A stretch of 64,000 bases of DNA from assembly GCA_009829735.1 (NCBI GenBank), contig CM020620.1, positions 25,700,951-25,764,950 of the forward strand. Reading direction: 5' to 3'. The position numbers and the translations under genes were made by a program. Under the pieces are notes generated by a model. The model did no database searches. It saw nothing but the letters and a program-made list of their open reading frames with translations, and was not told the DNA's origin. Source of the DNA: Pyropia yezoensis (lineage: Eukaryota; Rhodophyta; Bangiophyceae; Bangiales; Bangiaceae). Each line of letters begins with the position of its first letter. Position 1 is the stretch's first letter. Shown here in pieces: positions 9,777-18,420 of the stretch.

Positions 9777-10245
9777 TGTGGCAAAAACCACTAGCACACA
9801 CGGCACCCAAGTTGGGGCGGTGTGCTAGGGCTGCCTCCCGTGTCGGGGGAACCGGAAGAAGTGCAAGTCGCACACACTCTGTCCCTGTTGTGGGGCAAAC
9901 CCCCCACGGACAAACAAGAGGATGGTGTGTGGTCCAACAGTTTCTTGGTCGGGACGGGGACGCAGGGCCAAGCCCCGCTGTCCCTCCCCTTATCCCCCCA
10001 GGGTCCACTCAGAATCTCGCCACTCAGAATCTCCCACCCCAGCACCTGCCCACCGGGCCACACGAAAATTCAAGACGATAAATGCAGAAAACCCTCAAAT
10101 CCAAGTTGGATTTACTACTAAGCTAACTATCCCAAACTTAGGGAATATGGACCCAAATGCAGGGGGAGGAACGGATCAGGCTAGTGGCCTGCCGCCCCTT
10201 GCATGGCACGTGTTGCCCCCCTACCTGGGGGTCAATACTGCCACA
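9777..10245 (-). repeat. LTR of element A (5' LTR in the element's orientation)
   Basis: Second copy of the 469-bp repeat with the same TGTGGCA/TGCCACA ends. It directly abuts the protease coding sequence of element B at 10246. Confidence 0.95.
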
Positions 10246-10520
10246 AATGAGAGAGGCAGCAGAGCCTGTGTCGACTATGACACGAGAGGTAAACTCATAT
10301 CCATCCTGCAGCCAGAGTCGAGCTGCGACCTGATAGTTACTCCCTACCAGCTCTGACACAATCCGACTCGGGTCGTGCTTCTGAGGAGGGACCTTGTCTC
10401 TAGGCCTCACCCCTCGAGGTCGAGTCAGGACCTTCACTCTCCCATGGGTCGGTGAGTGTGAAGCAACCCGCTTCATTACCGCTGGAGCCTTTGGGTCAGT
10501 CTTAGTCCCAGCGGCTAGGC
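10246..10520 (-). pseudogene. pol: Pol of element B, N-terminal protease fragment
   Basis: Start of B pol. An ATG is present at 10476, but the frame is open further upstream and overlaps the end of B gag in the -1 frame, suggesting gag-pol frameshifting. The aspartic protease motif VIVDTGSAASLI is encoded immediately beside the junction with the LTR of element A, where the frame is broken. The equivalent motif in A is IVLDTGSGASLI. Confidence 0.85.
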
Positions 10521-12278
10521 GTTTCCCTCACCCGACTCGGATGATGGAGTATCCTTGCCACTTGAGCTGGGGGAAGAAGTTTCCCCCTTCTCAAGCGTGG
10601 ACTCATTCTCTGACTGAGGTTGAGTCATGGCCGTCACACGTGTGGTGTGCGGCCGGGTATCCGAATCAGTCCTCGGAATACCGAGCTTCCCAATACGAGC
10701 CAACAGGGCTCTCAGTCGAACGTCCAGAGTGGGGCATTGGGCTGCCCAGTGTCCCGACTTGGAACACTGCCAACACGGCCGATCACTCATTGACGCCGAT
10801 GGCCCCGCTTTTCCCTGTGACTTATCAGGGATAGCGGCCACCATACCTTCCGTCTCTCGAGTTGAGGACGAAGGTACTGCAGGGTACGTCCGCGTGTAGG
10901 AAGGCACCCTTGCAGTTCTGCGGAAGCGACTTGCTTCCACTCCCTTAGCTTCTTTCTCTCGTTCCTTCCGCTGCTCAGACACGAGCCAGCGGTACTCATC
11001 ACCCTTAGTCTGGGCGATGCGTGCCAACTCCGCCAGAGTCATGGTCGGAGTATTACGCTCTCGCACAGTCGCTCGAGCTGCTCGGTGGACACCCTCCACA
11101 AAGCGTCCCTTAATGACTCCTTGGGGATATAGGAATCCACAGAGGACGTTCAGCTGACGGAGTCGTTCAGCGAACTCCCGTTCCTCTTCACCCTTACTCT
11201 GGGTGGCGCGGTTGAACTCTTCAACCTGCACAGCCAAGGAAGCCTCGTCTGCGTGAAGACGAAGGATCCAATTAACCAACTCCAGGTAGGAGGTCACCTC
11301 ACCCGGGTTCCCACCATGCCGACTTGGCATGACGTTCATCACCTCGGAGCGGAGTGGCTCCTTGGTGAAGTCCTGAAGCATGAAAAACGCTTCAGCTTCA
11401 GAGACATTATTGTCATCGCAGGCTTTTGCGAACTTCCGCAAAAAGTGGAAGACCTTCAGGGGTGGTGTCCCGTCCCATTCTGAACGGACCCCGAAGGATT
11501 GCGCAACGTGTTTCTTGCGCCGGCCCAGGGTACGGGCCTGACTATTCGAGTAGGTCAACGACTTGTTGACCAACCCATATGTCTCACAGTCGAAGACATC
11601 CTTGAACAATGGATTATTCACCACTATCTTTCCTGGGACGACTCTAGTCCCAAGACGGTCCGTGTGAGTCACACGACCACGTCGGGTAAGATCCTCTTCA
11701 CCCGACTTGCCACTTGCAGAGGACTCAGACTCTGAGTCCACCTCACGACGGAGAGTACGTCGAATCTCCCGTCGCTTCTGACGCCTCGAGGCCTGCTCAG
11801 GCGGAGGGGTGTCCCCCTTCAACGCCTTCCCCACCTCCTCTCGCACGACTTGTGCGATGGCAGTCATCACCGAGTCATCCACGATACCGGATGAGCCAGG
11901 TGGAGCTTGACTCGAGCTCCCACCCGGTCCTTCCGACACCAGTCGTGGCGCGGACCCACCAACCCGGGGTACGGAACTCCCCGTCCCGTCACCTCTGCCG
12001 GTCGGCGGTCCCATGCCGAAGTGAGTGTCGTTACTCCCCGAAGAGGTTGCCGGAACCTGACGCTGGCTCGGCGCTCCCACCGGAGAAGGGCGAACTCCGC
12101 CCGTCTCTTCCGGGGACGGCCTGGGAAGGAACCTGGCCGACCGCCGTCGGGGTCCAACCTCTGGACCCACCACATCCGCACTGCCCGGCCTGGGTGGTAC
12201 TCCGCCCGTCGGGGGAGGACTACGCTCCCCCTCCCCAGGTACACTCGGCGCAATGGGGGGGTCTCCCTCACCAGCCAT
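10515..12278 (-). CDS. gag: Gag of element B
   Basis: 587 residues from the ATG at 12278. The N-terminal 200 residues are proline/glycine-rich and disordered. A capsid-like domain follows (about residues 220-440) that is clearly homologous to A Gag: both have FDCETY...NKS, SEWDGTPPLKVF or AEWDGTPPLRVF, and TSYLELVNW. The nucleocapsid has one zinc knuckle, CWQCSKSGHWAAQC (CX2CX4HX4C), and the protein ends in an acidic serine-rich tail and a TAG. Unlike A, it has a normal ATG and no internal stop. Pol follows in the -1 frame. Confidence 0.9.
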   Translation of the reverse strand: MAGEGDPPIAPSVPGEGERSPPPTGGVPPRPGSADVVGPEVGPRRRSARFLPRPSPEETGGVRPSPVGAPSQRQVPATSSGSNDTHFGMGPPTGRGDGTGSSVPRVGGSAPRLVSEGPGGSSSQAPPGSSGIVDDSVMTAIAQVVREEVGKALKGDTPPPEQASRRQKRREIRRTLRREVDSESESSASGKSGEEDLTRRGRVTHTDRLGTRVVPGKIVVNNPLFKDVFDCETYGLVNKSLTYSNSQARTLGRRKKHVAQSFGVRSEWDGTPPLKVFHFLRKFAKACDDNNVSEAEAFFMLQDFTKEPLRSEVMNVMPSRHGGNPGEVTSYLELVNWILRLHADEASLAVQVEEFNRATQSKGEEEREFAERLRQLNVLCGFLYPQGVIKGRFVEGVHRAARATVRERNTPTMTLAELARIAQTKGDEYRWLVSEQRKEREKEAKGVEASRFRRTARVPSYTRTYPAVPSSSTRETEGMVAAIPDKSQGKAGPSASMSDRPCWQCSKSGHWAAQCPTLDVRLRALLARIGKLGIPRTDSDTRPHTTRVTAMTQPQSENESTLEKGETSSPSSSGKDTPSSESGEGNA

Positions 12279-12572
12279 CTCCACAAGAGTCACGTGGAGT
12301 CAACCAAAACGACCAAACGGTGTCCAGAGTCGGGGATCGTCAGCTAGGGAGTTCCTAGAGCACGTTCCACCCCTCCACCTACCTCAAGGAAGGCGGTGAG
12401 GTTTCCCGAAACTCCGGGTCTCCCACCAAGACTCACGGTGGCCAACCTCGTCACCCAGCGAACGCTCGGAACGTAGGCGAGTCGATCGTGTCACCGGAAG
12501 TCTCGGTGCCGAAGGGGGAGAGGGGCCAACTTGGTCCCGTCTCGGGTCAAAGGAGGTACCAAAGTCGATATC

Positions 12573-12590
12573 CTCTCCCCCGCTGATCCA
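12573..12590 (-). other. Primer-binding site of element B
   Basis: Minus strand TGGATCAGCGGGGGAGAG, separated from the LTR end (TGCTACA) by five bases, as in element A (TGGAGCAGCAGGGGACAG). The paired position and sequence support both assignments. Confidence 0.65.
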
Positions 12591-12595
12591 CCAAC

Positions 12596-12990
12596 TGTAG
12601 CAGTACTCCCAACCACCAACCCCGAGTCAGGGAAGGAAGAGGAGTATTGCCGATATCCCAACTTGGGACACCGGAAGCAAGCACCTCCACACAGCCGAAC
12701 ACGGAACTTGCGTGTGGTGAACGGGTCAGCTCACCAAGGCACGAACAAGATGTGTCGGAGCCAGACGGTGTTTACTTGCTTGGCCAGCCAAGGTGGGCCC
12801 TCCCCGCCTTGCTGTCCCTCCTTATCAACCCTCCTCACACGCTCACGCAACCCCTCAAAACACTCAGAAAATGAACCCTCGAACAAACCAATCATATCAC
12901 TCCACATGCAAAGCACTCAAAGCGTAGAAATCCGTCTGGCTCCCGTGCAAGAATCCCAAGAAACAAATACCAGCAGCATTACCCTGCTCT
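12596..12990 (-). repeat. Probable 5' LTR of element B
   Basis: The inner end is well supported: TGTAGCAG next to the PBS, matching TGTGGCA in A. The outer end is placed at CTGCTCTA (12983-12990), a 6/8 match to the expected inverted repeat CTGCTACA. The interior shares short blocks with the A LTR, such as CTTGCTGTCCCTCC followed by TTATC. The other LTR of B lies outside the window, so the outer boundary is provisional. Confidence 0.55.
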
Positions 12991-13329
12991 AGTATGTCGG
13001 AAGTCCTAGTCGAATTTCCGTCCAGAAGTCAGAAGTTTCACCATCGTGGGTCGGGTGAATTTCGACTTCCGGTCAGGACCACTTGACCCGAATCTCCAAA
13101 GTATTGGTACCGAATTCCGGCCCAATCTCCCACAGTCATGTGCGGGTGTTGTGCTTTGATTGCTTTTATTTGAGGGTTTATGCACGATCGAGAGCGGGGA
13201 ATAAACGTGCGCGCGCGTGTCGATAAATAGTAGGACCACGCACTGGGGGGGCAAGGACCGTCCGCGAGAGGGAAGAGATGCCTCTAGTCGTATGGGCGCC
13301 GGCCACGGCGGCCGCGACGCCCAGCGACG
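12991..13329. other. Intergenic, no gene seen
   Basis: Less GC-rich flank next to the outer end of element B. The related segments near 13000-13040 and 13055-13085 are partly inverted copies of one another. No coding region can be supported. Confidence 0.4.
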
Positions 13330-14030
13330 ACGTCAGCATCGATGCCGACGCGCAGTGGAGGGAGGTGAGCGTCACCGACAAGGTGAGAGCCGCCGGCGGT
13401 GGCAGCAGAGGGAGGCGAGGGCGACGGGGGAGAAACGCCGCACGAGCGGTGGTGACCGAGGGAGGCGGACGCGCTAAAGGAGACGCGCAGGAACAATGAT
13501 GGCGGCCGAGGGAGGGGGAGGCCACAGAAGAGGCGGGTGGCAGCAATGATGGCGGCCCGGGGGAGAGGGCAGCGACGGAGGAGGCACGCGGCACCGACGA
13601 TGACGACCGAGGGAGGGGGCGACGACGGAGGAGGCGGGCGGCACCAACAGTGACGGCCGACGGAGGGGGGCAGCGACGGGAGAGGCGGGCGGCACCGACG
13701 ATGATGGCCGAGGGCGGGGGGAGCGACGGGGGAGGCCGGCTGCACCAACGGTGACGGCCGAGGGAGAGACCTGCGACGGGGGACGCGGGCGACACCAACG
13801 GTGACGGCCGAGGGAGAGGGCAGTGACGGGGGGGACGGGCCCCACCAGGGGTGACGGCAGGGACAGGCGCCAGCGACAGTGGTGGCGGGGGGCACCGACG
13901 GTGGCGGCGCATGGAAGCGGCCGCGAGCGAGGCGGGCGGCGCCAACTGTGGCGGACAAGGGCGCCGGCCGCGACGAGAAAGGCGCGCGGCACAGACGGTG
14001 GCGGCGGGGCGTCGTCGCGGCGAGGGCGGA
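13330..14030. repeat. GC-rich minisatellite
   Basis: About a dozen imperfect copies of a roughly 50-60 bp unit built on GGCGGGCGGCACCGACGGTG and GACGGCCGAGGGAGGGGG. Every frame is open on one strand or the other and gives only repetitive P/R/S/A or G/R peptides, so I do not call a gene here. A similar unit recurs at 63430-63850. Confidence 0.75.
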
Positions 14031-16595
14031 TGAGGCCGGCGGCGCAGGTCATGGACACAATCGGTAGGAATACACGTGGCCGCTAATTATATGTATTTAG
14101 AGTGGGCTGTTCCCGCAGGCTCACTACTGCCAATTTTTCCCCTCGAATACTGGATGTATTTTGGCGCTCCTCTGAAAAAGCTTCGCTCTCAGCCCCCTTT
14201 GCGCCGTGCTGGGGGCTATATTGATAAGGTCATGACTGACGCACCGTCTCCATCAAACGGCTGCAACAGACCAGGAGTTGTCAAGCGTACCAGTTTTGGT
14301 CCAGCGTGTGGTATTGGGAGTCGTGGCTGGGGCACGAGTATCTACTGTCAGCCAGACGACTTCTCGGCAAGCGTAGAGGCGCCTGTGACCGGAGTCATGA
14401 GTATTCACAAGCGTATTAGCCAGTAGTACATTTTGGCAATAGTATGAGTGCTCGGGTTGGGTGAAATTTCGAGAGGAACGAGTATCGGATAGCAGTGCCT
14501 GAAACGAACGGGACAGCGGGCTGGTCATGCGCAGCAGGCCGAAATGCGCGACCCTGCAGGAAGGCGCATTTCTCGTGAAAAGGGCCTTGCAGCAGCCTGC
14601 AAAAAAGAGGCGATCTCGGCCGCTGCAGAACGAATATGACCGTTCTTTTCATGAGAAGAAAGGCCTTGTCGCCCTGATGACGGTGAACGACGAGAAAAGA
14701 AAAAACGAGTAGGAAGCACGGTCATAACGCCGCCGTGCGCGCTCTTGCACGCGGAAATCGGGCTTTACGGAGCCCCTGGGCCCTCCCCGCCACCCCCCTA
14801 ACGCCGCCCAGCCATCCACCGCATCCCTCTCCTGCGGCCGGCGGGCGGGCGGCGGGGACGCGGCGTGTGGGCGGCGAAAAATGGGCGCGCGAGGGGGGGG
14901 GAAGGGGGCGGCACCCAACGGTACCACGGGCAGGGGGGGCGGCGGGAGGGAACCGCCACCGCCGTGGGGTGGGCCGCTGTTGGTTGCCCGATACCCCGCC
15001 CAGCGGCGCTGGTCATGGACGTCAGCGCCGCGTGGGCGGAGCCACGAGAGCCGCCGCCGGGGCCTCCAAACGGCCAGTTCCGCGGGATGCCGGTGGGCCG
15101 GCCAGGGGGCGCCCGGGCCTGCGGGAGTCGCGCCGGGGAGGGACACCAGCGTCACCCTGCCGGCTGGCTGCTGCTCTACCACCGCCGCCGCCGCCGCCGC
15201 CGCAGCCACCAGCTTGGTGCCGCACCCCCACGGCTTCCGCCGCCGCTGCCACAACCCGCCTCCGGCTCGTGTCTGCTCGGGCGCCGCCGTCACCGCAGCC
15301 GGGTCCTACCTTCGCTGCTTCCGCGTGCCACCACCACCGCAAGCTGGCGGTGGCTGGTCGTCGCTATCGCCGCCTGGCGGCTGCTCCTCCCGGCTGCCGT
15401 CCCGGGCCGGCGCCCCCCCCCCACCAGCTCGGCTCCCGCCGATGTCTGGCGGCCTCCGCCCTGCCGCCCCGGTGGCGCCGCTGGTAGCCGCACCCCCCAC
15501 CGCAGCGGGGCGGCCCGCCGGCGGCGCTGCCGCCCCTCCGCCATCGCCCATCGGCGTCGGCTGGCCGCCGCCCCCCCCCGCTGCTGCTGCCGCCAGCACG
15601 AGGGGCAGCACGGCGGCCGCCTCGCTGCTGCCGGCAGCGACCGTGGCCAGGGCCCTGGGGGATGAGGCTGATGGGAGGCGGCTATTTAGGTGCGGGGGGG
15701 GGCCGACGCTGCCTCCTGGCCAGGCGGTGGCGGTCGTGGGGGGGTGGGGGTGTCCGTGTTGGGACGGGCGCGCGTGGTGCCCACTGCAGGGGGGGGTGCA
15801 CGCCCAGTTAAGACCCCCTCTGAGCGGTCATAGAGGTTTTCGAAGGATTGCCAGCGCTCCATTGGCGGCCGGTGAACATCTGAAGGGTCTGAGCCCACTG
15901 ATTGGTGGCAGCACAGAATATCAGCAGGAACACTGAAGAAGCTCCGAAGTCGGAAACGTGGCTTGATGCACCCCGCCAGATTGCTCGAGTGGGGGCGCCC
16001 TGCTTCAATTCATGGACGCTTGACGGTGCTGGTGCCCCACTTTGGAGAGTTTCCATGATGAATGATTCAAACGGCTCCAGACCTTTCACGGCCGCGACTG
16101 ATTGACTTGGCCGTTTCGCAGGAATCGACTCGCTATGGATCCACACCTCAGGAGGGGAGGGGATTCACGCGCGGCGCACACACCAGGTGACTCCCTCACC
16201 CTTCTCAGTGACTGCGCAGGGAGCATACATGCACAATGAGTGCGGCTGGAAATTCTTCACCAACTGCGAGACCTCATAGCGAACCCAGTCGAGATGCATA
16301 GGCAGGAGAGAGGAATAGGGCCTCGTAGCGAAAAAATGAGCAACGGTTCCTGGGGTTCCAATGGGACAGGAAGAATCAGTAAGTCATCGCGCATCCGCCC
16401 ATACATGCACCTGTCCAAGAAACGCGGCGCACACGACCGTTCTTGCGCTCCAAAGACAGTACAGGTCCGGTTGATATCGCTTTCAGCCGTATAGACGCCA
16501 GCTGGATACCTCTTACGTTCGGTGTGGCACAGAGGCCTACTTCTGTCTCGGGTGGAAGACGTTCCTGGGCGCTGGTTCGACTGCATCGGCAAAGG
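14031..16595. other. Gene-poor stretch, nothing supported
   Basis: 14031-14730 is of moderate GC with no convincing ORF. 14730-15680 is very GC-rich with CCG runs and long but low-complexity ORFs in several frames. 15800-16595 has short ORFs on both strands with ordinary composition but no recognisable domain. It could hold introns, UTRs or an unrecognised gene. Confidence 0.3.
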
Positions 16596-17231
16596 ATGCG
16601 CTCAGAGTGCCCGCATGCCCGGACTTGGTGGTGCAGCCCCCGCGGTTACCCTCACGCCGACGGCGCGAACAGGCCACACAGACCACGCAAGTTTTACAAT
16701 ACATTCAAATTCTGTCACACGTGGCTTTGTAATGAGCCAATACGCTACAGTGCGTACGCGATTATATCGGGCTCGTTTATATCCACCCTGGATATGAACG
16801 AGCCGAACAACGCACGAGAGAGCTCCTCAGCACTGTACAGCAAGATTCCAATAGTGTATTTCTTGGAGCCCGTTATGGAGCTTTGCAAAAATCTACAGCA
16901 CTTATCGATTTCCTGTGCGCTGCGAACGAGCACCGCCTGCCAACATCACTGTGCTACGGACGGGAAATCGGCGACGCCACGGGTGTCACCCGCATCGCCC
17001 GCTTCTCTCGCCTGGTACCGCTCTTTCGACGCTTCACCCTTTGAGAACGCCCATATGGACGTCTCAGCCGTCGTTGCCTTGATGGCCAACGCGTCGCTGG
17101 CGGACGAGTTGATGGGGGTAGACACGCCAGACCGCGTGCGCGCGGCGCAGCGGTGGATGGATGCTGAGAGCGACGTCGCTGCGATTGAAGAGAAAATGGA
17201 TATGGTTCTGGACGGGGAGGAGGACCTGTGA
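16596..17231 (+). CDS. Possible hypothetical protein or exon
   Basis: An open frame of 211 residues from the ATG at 16596. Only the last 58 residues (from the ATG at 17055) look protein-like: acidic and helical, with SLADELMGVDTPDRVRAAQR and AAIEEKMDMVLDGEEDL. The stop overlaps a good splice donor (CCT|GTGAGT at 17229), and a pyrimidine-rich acceptor TTGTCCAG lies at 17288-17295, so this may be a first exon with a 67-bp intron. No family recognised. The frame also runs across a perfect-looking palindrome at 16770-16804, which argues against the N-terminal part being coding. Confidence 0.25.
   Translation: MRSECPHARTWWCSPRGYPHADGANRPHRPRKFYNTFKFCHTWLCNEPIRYSAYAIISGSFISTLDMNEPNNARESSSALYSKIPIVYFLEPVMELCKNLQHLSISCALRTSTACQHHCATDGKSATPRVSPASPASLAWYRSFDASPFENAHMDVSAVVALMANASLADELMGVDTPDRVRAAQRWMDAESDVAAIEEKMDMVLDGEEDL
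16770..16804. repeat. Short palindrome
   Basis: Arms of 16 bases (GGCTCGTTTATATCCA and TGGATATGAACGAGCC, one mismatch) separated by three bases. It could be a hairpin or the relic of a small inverted-repeat element. Confidence 0.6.
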
Positions 17232-17399
17232 GTGTTTTTCTACACACTTTTATTGTATTTGTTTTACGCTTGCCCCCACATCATTCACTTGTCCAGATAC
17301 AACCTCCGTGCGTCGTACCGCCACCGTCTGCGTCACGTCACCTGCGTGCCCCTCCGTACCCTGCCGGTCCCCTTGTACTCCCCATCTGTGGCCATGAGT

Positions 17400-17475
17400 T
17401 TCGGTTGGGCTCCATTCTCGCGAGCCCCCCCCGCACTTTTCGGTTGAGCACCGTTCTCGCGAGCCCCCCCCGCAT
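17400..17475. repeat. Tandem duplication of about 37 bp
   Basis: Two adjacent copies of a segment beginning TTCGGTTG and ending CTCGCGAGCCCCCCCCGCA, with three to four differences. The rest of 17232-18420 holds no gene I can support. Confidence 0.6.
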
Positions 17476-18420
17476 CCCCATCCCGCTCCGCCGCCCCCCC
17501 CCCGCATCTCCTCTCCTTCACGACGATCCTCCCAGTCGCAGACGAGGTCCGCCTCCCCTGTACGCCCGTCCCCTTCCCATTTTTCCTGGCCAAGTCAGAA
17601 CAGGCATTTTCGCACTTTGTAGGCTCGTTGTCGCGATTCCTCTCCCCACCTGACACATTACTGCACTTGGTGGTACATCAAGTCGGAACAGTACTGTTCC
17701 GACTCCAAATGGTGCGGTACAGAAGTGGGCTACTTCCTCGGGAGACCCCTGGATATGATCGCGTACGCACTGTATGTCCGCCCTTGACTGGGTGTGGGTG
17801 ATGGGGGGCTGGCCAGATTCATCGTCGTCGTCGGGGCGCCGCGAGCCAACCCGAGTCAGGGTTGAGTCGTTGCCTAAATGCTGTACGTATTGCAGTACTC
17901 CGAATTTTGTCTCATGGCGACAATAACAACAACGGACCCTCAACAGGCCAATGGCATGCCTCAGATGGTGCACCACTGGCCAATGAGTGCTCCGCGTTAG
18001 TGTTGAGACACTGCGATCTGAGACTTTCTCGAGATTTCTGCCCAACGAAAAGGGAACAGGCATCCCAGGAACCAGCTGCGACCTCTCCCAGTGCTCTTGA
18101 GTGGATCGGGCCGAGATAGAGGGAAATCCGCCAAGATCGTGAGAGAAAACATCAGCTATCTGGCCAACCAGCGTTCGGTACCAGATCCGCCGCGACTGCA
18201 GCCAATCATCGCCTGATCAACAGGAAAGCCCCGCAGCACGCTATTGGTCCGCTGCGAGCACCCAGCACGCGGTTGGCTCATGGCCTTGTTGTCACGCTGT
18301 TGCGCTTGTCTCCATGAGACAAAATTCGGGGAACTGCAATATTTCTGTAAGGTCACGGCACGCGACCAGGGACCCGTCACCGATACATAGGTACACACTG
18401 CAGCCGGAGCCGCGGCATTC

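Larger units (their letters stand above)
870..10245 (-). mobile_element. Ty3/gypsy LTR retrotransposon A (chromovirus type), nearly intact
   Basis: Two 469-bp direct repeats (870-1338 and 9777-10245) beginning TGTGGCA and ending TGCCACA bound an 8.4-kb internal region. Reading on the minus strand the order is 5' LTR, primer-binding site, gag, pol (protease, reverse transcriptase, RNase H, integrase, chromodomain), polypurine tract, 3' LTR. Protease-RT-RNase H-integrase order plus a C-terminal chromodomain is the chromovirus arrangement of Ty3/gypsy. A third ORF runs on the opposite strand between pol and the 3' LTR. The LTRs differ at only about three positions that I could see, so the insertion is young. 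No 5-bp target duplication flanks it (gtcct on the left, aatga on the right), and its two outer junctions fall at different places in the pol gene of element B. Confidence 0.95.
205..12668. repeat. Dispersed mini-hairpins with an RACTT pentaloop
   Basis: At least 25 short perfect inverted repeats of 3-8 bp surround a five-base centre RACTT (or its complement AAGTY). The stems differ from one to the next. Examples: 1654-1674 (arms CTCTCCCC/GGGGAGAG), 3145-3161 (CTCCTC/GAGGAG), 5168-5182 (TCTGC/GCAGA), 11553-11571 (GGTCAAC/GTTGACC), 11841-11857 (TCGCAC/GTGCGA), 11315-11331 (CATGCC/GGCATG), 10922-10938 (GGAAGC/GCTTCC) and 1190-1206 in the LTR. They occur in coding, antisense-coding, LTR and leader DNA of elements A and B. 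I found none outside the elements. Confidence 0.85.
10246..12990 (-). mobile_element. Element B (Ty3/gypsy), 5' remnant
   Basis: Right-hand part of element B: start of pol, complete gag, leader with primer-binding site (12573-12590) and a 5' LTR (12596-12990). The order and spacing match element A closely. Confidence 0.85.

Noticed and set aside
13178-14058. ORFs of about 200-255 codons in the 13-14 kb minisatellite
   Set aside because: All frames are open because of composition, and the peptides simply repeat the DNA unit.
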